From Streptomyces tibetensis (GTDB lineage Bacteria; Actinomycetota; Actinomycetes; Streptomycetales; Streptomycetaceae), in contig NZ_SZVW01000019.1 in the NCBI RefSeq assembly GCF_007655005.1, forward strand, positions 1 to 64,000: DNA of 64,000 nt, in the 5' to 3' direction. This document shows positions 51,167 to 59,042 of the stretch, piece after piece. Every line of letters starts with the position of its first letter. Positions within the stretch are counted from its first letter, which is position 1. The notes beneath the pieces were generated by a model, which saw nothing but the letters and a program-made list of their open reading frames with translations, was not told the origin of the DNA and did not search any database. A program made the position numbers and the translations under genes.

Positions 51167-51724
51167 CTACTCCATGTACTCCTCCTCGAACAACGCCTCC
51201 TGCTCTCCCTCCTTCGCCTTCCGCAGCCGCCTCGCCCGGGCCCCCACCACCACCGCCGTGCCCGCCGCCGTCGCCGCGAAGGCCGCCGGGATCATCCAGC
51301 CGCGGTTCACCGCGTGGCCGAGCAGGTGGTCCACGGAGAGTCGGCCCGGGCCGGTGATGGCCAGGCCCGCTGCCGTGAGGCCGAGCGTCGCCGCGTACTC
51401 GTAGCCGCCGCCCTGGTTGAAGAAGCCGTTCGGGGTGTGCACCGCCGCCGCTCCGGCCATCGCGCCGGCCGCCGCCGCTCCCGCGGCCGGGGTCGCCAGG
51501 CCCAGGGCCAGCAGCGTGCCGCCGCCCGTCTCCGCCAGGCCGGCCGCCGTCGCGCTCGCCTTGCCGGGGGAGTAGCCGACGGACTCCATGAACTGGCCGG
51601 TGCCCTCGATGCCGTGGCCGCCGAACCAGCCGAACAGCTTCTGCGTGCCGTGCGCCACCAGCACACCGCCCGCCCCGAGCCGGAGCAGCAGCAGACCCAG
51701 ATCACGTCGGTCGTTACGCCTCAC
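51167..51724 (-). CDS. DoxX-family membrane protein
   Basis: A 185-aa membrane protein with four hydrophobic segments. The DoxX start pattern LGLLLLRLGAGGVLVAHGTQ, then KLFGWFGGHG is clear, and the C terminus is charged and acidic (EGEQEALFEEEYME). DoxX proteins take part in redox or sulfur-related membrane complexes in other bacteria; the role here is unknown. The GTG start follows GGGAGA and a 7-bp microsatellite. Confidence 0.88.
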   Translation of the reverse strand: MRRNDRRDLGLLLLRLGAGGVLVAHGTQKLFGWFGGHGIEGTGQFMESVGYSPGKASATAAGLAETGGGTLLALGLATPAAGAAAAGAMAGAAAVHTPNGFFNQGGGYEYAATLGLTAAGLAITGPGRLSVDHLLGHAVNRGWMIPAAFAATAAGTAVVVGARARRLRKAKEGEQEALFEEEYME

Positions 51725-51734
51725 GTCGTCTCCC

Positions 51735-51762
51735 GTAGCAGGTAGCAGGTAGCAGGTAGCAG
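51735..51762. repeat. Four perfect copies of a 7-bp repeat before doxX
   Basis: GTAGCAG is repeated four times without change at 51735-51762, then decays to CAGCAGG. It lies 11 nt upstream of the DoxX start, just before its ribosome-binding site. Confidence 0.8.
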
Positions 51763-51908
51763 CAGCAGGAACGGAGGAACGCCCCCGTCTCTCCTCGCGT
51801 TTTCACCGTCGCACCCCTCACCGCTCACGACACCCGGCGGGCCCGTCCCGGGACGCCGTTCGGGTGGCACCGGTGGCGTGCGGCCGTGGCCGGTACGAGG
51901 CTGCTCGC

Positions 51909-52235
51909 ATGACGATTCAGACCACGCGCCTCAGCGATCCCGCCGTCCGGGCCTTCGTGACCGCCGTGAACAACCACGACCGCGAGAGCTTCATGGAGCT
52001 CCTCGCGCCGGACGCGACCATGACCGACGACGGTTCCGACCGTGACCTCGACGACTGGGTGGACCGGGAGATCTTCTCCTCCCACGGCCACATGGAGGTC
52101 GACAACGAGTCCAACGGCGGCCGTTCCCTCCTCGCCCGCTACAGCAACGACACCTGGGGCGAGATGCGCACCCGGTGGAGTTTCCAGGTGGACGACGACG
52201 GCCGGATCACGCGCTTCGAGACCGGGCAGGCCTGA
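51909..52235 (+). CDS. NTF2/SnoaL-like small protein
   Basis: A 108-aa single-domain protein with the SnoaL pattern: VRAFVTAVNNHDRESFMELL, then DATMTDDG, and a C-terminal WSFQVDDDGRITRFETG strand pair. Such proteins bind or isomerise small molecules or act as stand-alone polyketide-cyclase-like folds; the substrate is unknown. The ATG at 51909 is chosen because the fold starts there. Confidence 0.82.
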   Translation: MTIQTTRLSDPAVRAFVTAVNNHDRESFMELLAPDATMTDDGSDRDLDDWVDREIFSSHGHMEVDNESNGGRSLLARYSNDTWGEMRTRWSFQVDDDGRITRFETGQA

Positions 52236-52294
52236 GATTCCTTCACCCGCGGGGGCTTGTCCTCGCGTGCGCTCCAACTCCTAGCGTCTCCCGC

Positions 52295-53281
52295 ATGGAG
52301 ACCACACGGCCGCTGGGACGCAGCGGCATCGAGGTGAGCGCCCTCGGCTTCGGCTGCTGGGCGATCGGCGGAGAGTGGCAGGCGGCGGACGGACAGCCGC
52401 TCGGCTGGGGCAAGGTCGACGACGAGGAGTCGGTGCGGGCGGTGCGGCGCGCCCTCGACCTGGGTGTCACCTTCTTCGACACCGCCGACACCTACGGCGC
52501 CGGGCACAGTGAACGCGTGCTGGGCCGGGCCCTCGGCAAGCGCAGGGCCGACGTCGTCGTCGCCACCAAGTGGGGCAACGTGTTCGACGAAGAGACCCGT
52601 ACTCTGACCGGCGGTGACGACTCTCCGGCCTACCTGCGTCGCGCCCTGACCGCCTCCCTGCGGCGGCTCGGCACCGACTACGTCGACCTCTACCAGTTCC
52701 ACCTCTCCGACGCCGATCCCGATCAGGGGGCCCTGCTCCGGGACGCGTGCGAGGAACTGGTCCGCGAAGGGCTGATACGGGCCTACGCGTGGAGCACCGA
52801 CGACCCCGCACGCGCCGCGGTGTTCGCCGAGGGGCCGCACTGCGCCGCCGTCCAGCACGCTCTCAACGTCCTGACCGACGCACCCGCGATGCTCACGCTG
52901 TGCGAGGAGGCCGGCCTCGCGAGCGTCAACCGCAGTCCGCTCGCCATGGGGCTGCTCAGCGGGAAGCGCCGGGACCGGCAGCCGCTGGAGGCCGGTGACA
53001 TCCGCAGCAGGCCCCCGGCCTGGCTGCGCGGGTTCGGTGACGGGTCCGGCGCCGACCCGGAGTGGCTCGCCCGCGTCGACGCCCTCCGGGACGTCCTCAC
53101 CAGCGAGGGCCGTACACCCGCCCAGGGTGCCCTGGCCTGGCTGTGGGCGCGCAGCACCCGCACGGTGCCCATCCCCGGCTTCCGGTCGGTCGCCCAGGCC
53201 GAGGAGAACGCGGGGGCGCTGGAGAAGGGCGCCCTGACCGAAGCACAGCTGGCCGAGGTCGACCGGCTGCTCGGGCGCTGA
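52295..53281 (+). CDS. Aldo/keto reductase
   Basis: A 328-aa TIM-barrel NADPH-dependent oxidoreductase. The catalytic tetrad is visible: Asp and Tyr in FFDTADTYGAGHSERVLG, Lys in VVATKWGN and His in LYQFHLSD. The C-terminal cofactor motif is TRTVPIPGFRSVAQAEEN. The substrate cannot be told from sequence. It converges with the SDR gene across a long inverted repeat. Confidence 0.92.
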   Translation: METTRPLGRSGIEVSALGFGCWAIGGEWQAADGQPLGWGKVDDEESVRAVRRALDLGVTFFDTADTYGAGHSERVLGRALGKRRADVVVATKWGNVFDEETRTLTGGDDSPAYLRRALTASLRRLGTDYVDLYQFHLSDADPDQGALLRDACEELVREGLIRAYAWSTDDPARAAVFAEGPHCAAVQHALNVLTDAPAMLTLCEEAGLASVNRSPLAMGLLSGKRRDRQPLEAGDIRSRPPAWLRGFGDGSGADPEWLARVDALRDVLTSEGRTPAQGALAWLWARSTRTVPIPGFRSVAQAEENAGALEKGALTEAQLAEVDRLLGR

Positions 53282-53304
53282 TCACCGACCGGTCCTCGAT
53301 GTGA

Positions 53305-53390
53305 GCGGCAGTCGTTCCACGCCCACCGGTGCGTACTCCGCGGTCCCTCGCGGAATCCACCCCCACCCGGTGCCGTGGAACGACTGCCGC
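53305..53390. repeat. 17-bp perfect inverted repeat between convergent genes
   Basis: The arms are GCGGCAGTCGTTCCACG (53305-53321) and its exact complement (53374-53390). Inside are two partial CCCACC(C)GGTGC blocks and a small tip hairpin TCCGCG/CGCGGA. It lies 24 bp after the aldo/keto reductase stop. It may be a terminator, or a remnant of a small mobile element. The rest of the gap to 53543 holds no gene. Confidence 0.65.
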
Positions 53391-53543
53391 CTCCCCCCAG
53401 AAGGTGGCCAACGGAAGCGCCGCACTCCAACTGTGAAGCTTTCGTGTAGGAGAGTTGAGCATAAGCTCCCTACCGGCCGCAATGGGGCGGAGGTTCCTAT
53501 TCCGTTTGTGCAGGTTGACGAGTTGACGAATTCTGCCGCGCGC

Positions 53544-54350
53544 TCAGCCGCGTCCGACGTACGGCATCGCCGTCGCCAGGACGGTCGCGAACTGCACGTT
53601 CGCCTCCAGTGGCAGTTCGGCCATGTGCCGCACCGTGCGGGCGACGTCCGTGACGTCCATGACCGGTTCCGGGGCTACTTCCCCGTTCGCCTGCAGCGCT
53701 CCCGTCTGCATACGGGACGTCATGTCGGTGGCCGCGTTGCCGATGTCGATCTGCCCCACCGCGATCCCGTACGGCCGCCCGTCCAGGGAGAGGGACTTCG
53801 TCAGGCCGGTCAGCGCGTGCTTGGTCGCCGTGTAGGCCACCGACATCGGGCGGGGCGTGTGCGCGGAGATCGAGCCGTTGTTGATGATCCGGCCGCCCTG
53901 CGGGTCCTGCTCCTTCATCTGCCGGTACGCCGCCTGCGCGCACAGGAACGCCCCGTTGAGGTTGGTGTCCACCACGTGCCGCCAGGCCTCGTAGGGCAGT
54001 TCCTCGACCGGCACACCGCCCGGGCCGAACGTGCCCGCGTTGTTGAACAGCAGGTCGACCCGGCCGAAGCGCTCCACGGTGGCGGTGAACAGGGCGCTCA
54101 CGTCCTCGGGGCGTGAGACGTCCGTCCGTACGGTGAGGCACGCGCCCACGGCCGCGCCCGAGGCATTGCCCTTCGCCGTGCCCGCTGTCGCCCTCTCGAG
54201 CGCCAGGGCCGCCGTCTCCTGCAGTGTCTCCTCGCGCCGGCCCGCCAGCGCCACCGACCAGCCCGAGCGCAGCAGTTCCACGGCGACCGCCCGGCCGATG
54301 CCGGAACCCGCCCCGGTCACCACCGCGATTGCGTTGTCCTTGGCATTCAT
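53544..54350 (-). CDS. Short-chain dehydrogenase/reductase
   Basis: A 268-aa Rossmann oxidoreductase with [16 protein letters not shown] (cofactor), NNAGTFG, a catalytic Ser (INNGSISAH) and [10 protein letters not shown] (Tyr and Lys). It is of normal classical SDR length. The substrate is unknown. It is followed by three 36-bp repeats and lies upstream of, and in line with, no obvious operon partner. Confidence 0.92.
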   Translation of the reverse strand: MNAKDNAIAVVTGAGSGIGRAVAVELLRSGWSVALAGRREETLQETAALALERATAGTAKGNASGAAVGACLTVRTDVSRPEDVSALFTATVERFGRVDLLFNNAGTFGPGGVPVEELPYEAWRHVVDTNLNGAFLCAQAAYRQMKEQDPQGGRIINNGSISAHTPRPMSVAYTATKHALTGLTKSLSLDGRPYGIAVGQIDIGNAATDMTSRMQTGALQANGEVAPEPVMDVTDVARTVRHMAELPLEANVQFATVLATAMPYVGRG

Positions 54351-54387
54351 GGGCCCGCAGCGTAACGGGAGCCGAACCCCTGCCCCC

Positions 54388-54495
54388 GCGCGCCGGATCC
54401 CGGCCTCGAACCGACGTGAACCCGCGCGCCGGATCAGGGCCTCACACCGACGTGAGCCCTCGCGCCGGATCAGGGCCTCAAGCCGACGTGAGCTC
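54388..54495. repeat. Three tandem 36-bp repeats spanning a gene end
   Basis: Units start at 54388, 54424 and 54460 with the pattern GCGCGCCGGATC, a variable GGCCTC and CCGACGTGA. The third unit overlaps the last codons and stop of the Gfo/Idh gene; the other two lie beyond it. It looks like duplication of the 3' end of that gene. Confidence 0.75.
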
Positions 54496-55500
54496 CGGTT
54501 CGCCCGCCTCGTCGGGGTAGCGGACGCCGACGCGGTCCCGGATCGCGTCCAGCGTGCGCATCACGGCGAGCGTGCCGTCCAGCGGGACCAGTGGGGACTC
54601 CGTCTCCCCGGCGCGCAGGGCCCGCATCACCTCCAGCGCCTCGTGGCGCATGCTGTTGCGGGGCCCGTCCGCGGGATCGGCCGTGAACTCCTCGGCGTCG
54701 CGGCCCTCCCGGTGCAGGACGAACCGGTCCGGGAAGAAGAAGCCGTGCGGGATGTCGATCCGGCCCCGGGAACCGGTGACCGACGCCGAGGTCGCCGTAC
54801 CGCCCACGATGGAGCAGTGCACCGAACCGAGCGCGCCGCTGTCGAAGGAGAGCACCGCCGCCGTCTGGAGGTCGACACCCTCCTCGGAGAGCACCGCCCG
54901 CGCCGCGACGTCCGACGGCTCCCCGAGCAGCAGCTGCGCGAACGACACCGGATACACGCCCAGATCGAGCAGCGCGCCGCCGCCCAGCTCCGGGTTCCGC
55001 AGCCGGTGCGAGGGCGGGAAGGGCCCGGCCAGCCCGAAGTCGGCCTGGACGCTGCGCACCTCGCCGATCGCACCGTCGTCGACCAGCGCCTTGAGCCGCC
55101 GGACCAGCGGGTTGCAGTACATCCACATCGCCTCCATCAGGAAGCGCCCGTGCTCCCGCGCCAGCGCGACGAGTTCCCCGGCCTCGCGCACGTTCAGCGT
55201 GAAGGGCTTCTCGCACAGGACGTTCCGCCCGGCCGCGAGACACAGCCCGGCGGCGGTCCGGTGCGCCGTGTGCGGGGTGGCGACGTAGACGACGTCGACG
55301 TCCTCGTCCTGCGCGAGCTCGTTCCAGTCGCCGTAGGCCCGGGGTATGCCGAAGCGCTCCGCGAACGCCCGCGCCGACTCCTGCGACCGGGAGGCCACCG
55401 CCACGACGTCCGCGTCGGGCAGGTCGATCAGATCCGCGGTGAACGCGCCCGCGATTCCGCCGGTCGCCAGGATCCCCCACCGCACCGTGTCCGCCGTCAT
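54478..55500 (-). CDS. Gfo/Idh/MocA-family oxidoreductase
   Basis: A 340-aa NAD(P)-dependent oxidoreductase. The Rossmann start [20 protein letters not shown], the [14 protein letters not shown] loop and the catalytic-loop CEKPFTLN are family hallmarks, followed by the C-terminal alpha/beta domain. It probably acts on a sugar or polyol; the substrate is unknown. The ATG giving MTADTVRWG is used. It is divergent from the efflux pump across the GTAC array. Confidence 0.9.
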   Translation of the reverse strand: MTADTVRWGILATGGIAGAFTADLIDLPDADVVAVASRSQESARAFAERFGIPRAYGDWNELAQDEDVDVVYVATPHTAHRTAAGLCLAAGRNVLCEKPFTLNVREAGELVALAREHGRFLMEAMWMYCNPLVRRLKALVDDGAIGEVRSVQADFGLAGPFPPSHRLRNPELGGGALLDLGVYPVSFAQLLLGEPSDVAARAVLSEEGVDLQTAAVLSFDSGALGSVHCSIVGGTATSASVTGSRGRIDIPHGFFFPDRFVLHREGRDAEEFTADPADGPRNSMRHEALEVMRALRAGETESPLVPLDGTLAVMRTLDAIRDRVGVRYPDEAGEPELTSA

Positions 55501-55548
55501 CGCGCCCCGCCTCCACCTCGTGACCCTGAGCAGTACCTGCGAGCTGTC

Positions 55549-55625
55549 GTACACACCGTCCGTACGACAGCCGTACGGGCAGTCGTACCTGCCGTTCGTA
55601 CGGCAGTCGTACGAGCAGTCCGTAC
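55549..55625. repeat. Phased GTAC array in a divergent promoter
   Basis: GTAC occurs at 55549, 55562, 55573, 55585, 55598, 55609 and 55622, and an eighth copy lies at 55533. The spacing is 11-13 bp, with a higher-order unit of about 24 bp and mostly TCGTAC or CGTACG context. The array fills the gap between the Gfo/Idh gene and the efflux pump, ending about 45 bp before the pump start, so it may be a multi-site operator. Confidence 0.6.
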
Positions 55626-55670
55626 GAGCTGAGAGCATAGGTGGCGATCGACTCGGAGAGGGAGGGACTC

Positions 55671-56978
55671 ATGCCCGAGGGTGGGGCGTCCATATCGAAC
55701 ACCGCACAGGAGGCCGCGGCCGGGACGGAGCGGCCCGACCGCACACCGCACCGCCGCACCGGGCTCCTGGTCACCTTCCTCCTCGGAAGCCTGACCGCCG
55801 TGCCCCCGCTGGCGATGGACATGTACCTCCCGTCCCTGCCGGAGGTCACCCGCTCCCTGCACGCGCCGGCGGCGACGGTCCAGCTCACGCTCACCGCCTG
55901 CCTGGCCGGCATGGCGCTCGGACAGCTCGTGGTCGGGCCGATGAGCGACCGGTGGGGGCGCCGCCGCCCGCTGCTCGCCGGGCTCGCCGTCTTCGTCGTC
56001 GCCACCGTCCTGTGCGCGCTCGCGCCCACCGTGGAGACGCTGGTCGCCTTCCGGCTGGCCCAGGGGCTGGCGGGCGCCGCCGCCATCGTCATCGCCAGGG
56101 CCGTCGTCCGCGACCTCTACGACGGCATGGCCATGGCCCGCTTCTTCTCCACCCTCATGCTGATCTCCGGAGTCGCCCCGATCGTGGCGCCGCTCATCGG
56201 CGGGCAGGTCCTGCGCGTGACCGACTGGCGGGGCGTGTTCGTCGTCCTCACCGCCATCGGCGTGCTGATCGGGGTCCTGGTCTGGACGAGGCTGCCCGAG
56301 ACGCTGGAGCCCGCCGAGCGGCACGGCGGCGGTGTCGGCGAGGCCCTGCGCGCGATGCGCGGCCTGCTCGCCGACCGTGCCTTCGCCGGCTACATGCTCA
56401 CCGGCGGCTTCGCCTTCGCCGCCCTCTTCGCCTACATCTCGGCGTCCCCGTTCGTCATCCAGGAGATCTACGGCGCCTCCCCGCAGACGTTCAGCCTGCT
56501 GTTCGGCGTCAACTCGGTCGGGCTGGTCCTCGTCGGCCAGATCAACGGCAAGATCCTGGTCGGCCGGGTCAGCCTCGACCGGGTGCTGGGCATCGGCCTC
56601 ACGATCGTCATCACCGCCGCGACCGCGCTGCTGCTGATGTCCCTCGGCGTCTTCGGCGAGGTCGGCCTGGTGCCGGTCGCCGCCGCGCTGTTCGTGCTGA
56701 TGTCCGCCATGGGCATCACCCTGCCCAACACCCAGGCCCTCGCCCTGATGCGCACCAAGCACGCGGCGGGCTCCGCGTCGGCCCTGCTCGGCACGTCGTC
56801 CTTCCTCATCGGCGCGGTCGCCTCCCCGCTCGTCGGCGTCGCCGGGGAGGACACCGCCCTCCCGATGGCCGTCGTCCAACTGGCCGCCGCACTGGTGGCA
56901 CTGGCCTGCTTCATGGGAATGTGCCGACCCTGGAAGCAGGAGAGCAGCCGCGCGAGCGTGGAGGGAGCAGTCAGCTGA
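55671..56978 (+). CDS. Bcr/CflA-family MFS drug efflux transporter
   Basis: A 435-aa membrane transporter with about 12 helices. The Bcr/CflA start (LLVTFLLGSLTAVPPLAMDM, then YLPSLPEV), the motif A loop VVGPMSDRWGRRRPLL and the helix-4 region with ARAVVRDLYDG are typical. It probably exports drugs or toxic metabolites by proton antiport. The ATG at 55671 has GGAGAGGGAGGG upstream; a GTG ten codons earlier is less likely. Its stop overlaps the following hydrolase gene. Confidence 0.92.
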   Translation: MPEGGASISNTAQEAAAGTERPDRTPHRRTGLLVTFLLGSLTAVPPLAMDMYLPSLPEVTRSLHAPAATVQLTLTACLAGMALGQLVVGPMSDRWGRRRPLLAGLAVFVVATVLCALAPTVETLVAFRLAQGLAGAAAIVIARAVVRDLYDGMAMARFFSTLMLISGVAPIVAPLIGGQVLRVTDWRGVFVVLTAIGVLIGVLVWTRLPETLEPAERHGGGVGEALRAMRGLLADRAFAGYMLTGGFAFAALFAYISASPFVIQEIYGASPQTFSLLFGVNSVGLVLVGQINGKILVGRVSLDRVLGIGLTIVITAATALLLMSLGVFGEVGLVPVAAALFVLMSAMGITLPNTQALALMRTKHAAGSASALLGTSSFLIGAVASPLVGVAGEDTALPMAVVQLAAALVALACFMGMCRPWKQESSRASVEGAVS

Positions 56979-58105
56979 GCGCACCCAGACTGCGCGACGG
57001 CACGCCGGAGCGGGCCGGACTCGACCCGGGGGAACTGCGTCACCTCGTCCGGGAGGTCCACGTCCTCACCACCGGGCAGCGCCCCTGGGCACCGGGCGCG
57101 GTCCTCGTCGTCGGACGCGGCCCGGTGATCGCGGTCGAGGAGGCGGCGGGCTGGGCCGTCCGCTACTCGGCCTACGACCCCGACGCCGACGCCGGAGTGG
57201 AGCTGCCTCTCGGGCAACGGGTCCCGATGACCGTCGGCACGCCCTTCGACCTGGCGTCCCTCACCAAACTGTTCACGTCCGTGGCCGCCGTGCAGCAGAT
57301 CGAGCGGGGCACGCTCGGCATCGACGCGAGGGTCGGGGCGTATCTGCCCGACTTCACGGCGGCCGCCCGGCACGGCATCACCGTACGGCAGCTGCTCACG
57401 CACACCTCCGGGCTGCGGCCCGAACTCCCGCTGTACGACTGTGCCGACGACACGCAGCGGCTGGCCGCGCTCCGGGCGGAGCCGCCGGTCGGCGTGCCGG
57501 GCACGTACTGCTACTCCGACCTCAACATGCTGCTCCTGCAGTACCTCCTGGAGCGCATCACCGGCCGCACGCTCGACGTCCTGATCCGCGACGGCATCAC
57601 CCGGCCGCTGGGCATGACGGCGACGGACTTCGGGCCCTGCCCTGGCGCCGCGGCGACGGAGGACCAGCGGCGGCCCTGGGCCAAGGCGGACCGGGGCATG
57701 CTGCGGGGCGAGGTCCACGACGAGAACGCCTGGGCGCTCGGGGGCGTGGCCGGGCACGCGGGGCTGTTCTCCACCGGCCGGGACCTCGCGGTGTTCTGCC
57801 GCACCCTCCTCGCCGGCGGTTCGCACGGCCCGGCCCGCATCCTCGGCCCCGACTTCGTCGAGCTCCTCTTCACCCCGCCGGGCCTCGGCTTCTCCCTCGA
57901 CCAGCCGTGGTTCATGGGCGACCTGGCGGGCCGCGGCGCGGCGGGCCACACCGGCTTCACGGGCACGTCCCTCGTCCTGGACCCGGCCACGGACACCTTC
58001 CTGATCCTGCTCACCAACGCGGTCCACCCGCGCCGCCGCCGCCCGGACAACGCCCCGAGAGCGGCAGCGGCGTCGCGGGTGGCGCGGGCGGTGCGAGGGA
58101 TGTGA
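56975..58105 (+). CDS. Class C beta-lactamase-like serine hydrolase
   Basis: A 376-aa serine hydrolase of the beta-lactamase/DD-peptidase family. It has SLTK (Ser/Lys, about residue 96), YSDLN in the Tyr-x-Asn place and HTGFTG as the third motif. There is no signal peptide, so it is probably a cytoplasmic esterase-like member. No ATG, GTG or TTG precedes the domain in frame. The best start is a CTG at 56975 that overlaps the efflux stop as CTGA and sits 9 nt after GGAGGG, mirroring the usual GTGA overlap. Confidence 0.82.
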   Translation: MSAPRLRDGTPERAGLDPGELRHLVREVHVLTTGQRPWAPGAVLVVGRGPVIAVEEAAGWAVRYSAYDPDADAGVELPLGQRVPMTVGTPFDLASLTKLFTSVAAVQQIERGTLGIDARVGAYLPDFTAAARHGITVRQLLTHTSGLRPELPLYDCADDTQRLAALRAEPPVGVPGTYCYSDLNMLLLQYLLERITGRTLDVLIRDGITRPLGMTATDFGPCPGAAATEDQRRPWAKADRGMLRGEVHDENAWALGGVAGHAGLFSTGRDLAVFCRTLLAGGSHGPARILGPDFVELLFTPPGLGFSLDQPWFMGDLAGRGAAGHTGFTGTSLVLDPATDTFLILLTNAVHPRRRRPDNAPRAAAASRVARAVRGM

Positions 58106-58181
58106 GAGCGTGGCCGATCGGCTCTGCACGCGGCCGATCGGCCTTATAGGGTTGTTTCGAGGCAGAGCGCGTGGGGGGCCT

Positions 58182-59042
58182 ATGGCGCGGGTTGTGTGTG
58201 TTCACGGTGTCGGGCAGCAGCAGTCGGGCGAGGAGCAACTCCTCAAGGAGTGGATCCCGGCCATGCGGGACGGTCTCACCCGGGCCGGTGCGTCAGGGGC
58301 ACTGCGGCCCGGCGACGTGGCCATGGCCTTCTACGGCGATCTCTTCCTCCCGCCGGGTCGTACGCTGGACACCGCTGATCCCTTCCTGTCCGCCGTGGAC
58401 GTGGCATCCGGGTGGGAGACCGATGTCCTGCTGGCTTGGTGGGCCGAAGCCGCCGCCGTGGAACCGCAGGTCATGCCTCCCGCGGCCGCGGGCACCCTGG
58501 GTGGGCTGCCGTCGTCGGTGCAGGCTGCCCTGATCGCGCTGTCGCAGTCCAGGTTCTTCGCCGGACTGACGGAACGAGCGATGGTGTCCGATCTCAAGCA
58601 GGTTCGCCGCTATCTCGGCGAACCCGCGTTGCGGGCAGCGGCACGCGCGAGGGTGCACGCACTGGTCGGTCCGGACACTGTGGCTGTGGTGGCCCATTCC
58701 CTGGGGTCCGTGGTGGCGTACGAAGCGCTGTGTGCGTTACCGGGCCACGCTGTACGGGAACTGATCACGCTCGGCTCCCCTCTGGGCATTCGAAATCTGA
58801 TCTTCGACAGGCTGGAGCCCGCGCCCGTGGCCGCCAGGGGAGCGTGGCCCGGCAGCGACCTGCTGGGCTGGACCAACATCGCCGATGCCGGTGACGTCGT
58901 GGCGCTGGCCAAGGACCTGCGCCCCCGTTTTGGGGAGCGCGTCGTGTGCCGGTTGGTCCCCAACGGCTCCCACGCTCATGACGCCACCCACTATCTGGGC
59001 AAGGCGGAGACCGGGCAGGCCCTCTCGGCGGCACTGCGATGA
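58182..59042 (+). CDS. Alpha/beta hydrolase (esterase/lipase-like) of a caspase-STAND cassette
   Basis: A 286-aa hydrolase. The start VVCVHGVGQQ is the oxyanion strand. The nucleophile Ser is in VVAHSLGSVVAYEAL (about residue 172). An Asp in NIADAGDVVAL and a His in the GSHAHDATHYL segment complete a plausible triad. It has no membrane segment. Its stop overlaps the caspase-STAND start by 4 nt, so the two are co-translated. In conflict systems such hydrolases can act as lipid- or ester-cleaving effectors; that role is inferred from the pairing. The ATG is chosen after GGGGGG. Confidence 0.85.
   Translation: MARVVCVHGVGQQQSGEEQLLKEWIPAMRDGLTRAGASGALRPGDVAMAFYGDLFLPPGRTLDTADPFLSAVDVASGWETDVLLAWWAEAAAVEPQVMPPAAAGTLGGLPSSVQAALIALSQSRFFAGLTERAMVSDLKQVRRYLGEPALRAAARARVHALVGPDTVAVVAHSLGSVVAYEALCALPGHAVRELITLGSPLGIRNLIFDRLEPAPVAARGAWPGSDLLGWTNIADAGDVVALAKDLRPRFGERVVCRLVPNGSHAHDATHYLGKAETGQALSAALR

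Noticed and set aside
55533-55625. Possible CRISPR-like array
   Set aside because: Repeats are 4-10 bp with 11-13 bp spacing, far shorter than CRISPR repeats and spacers, and no cas genes are near.
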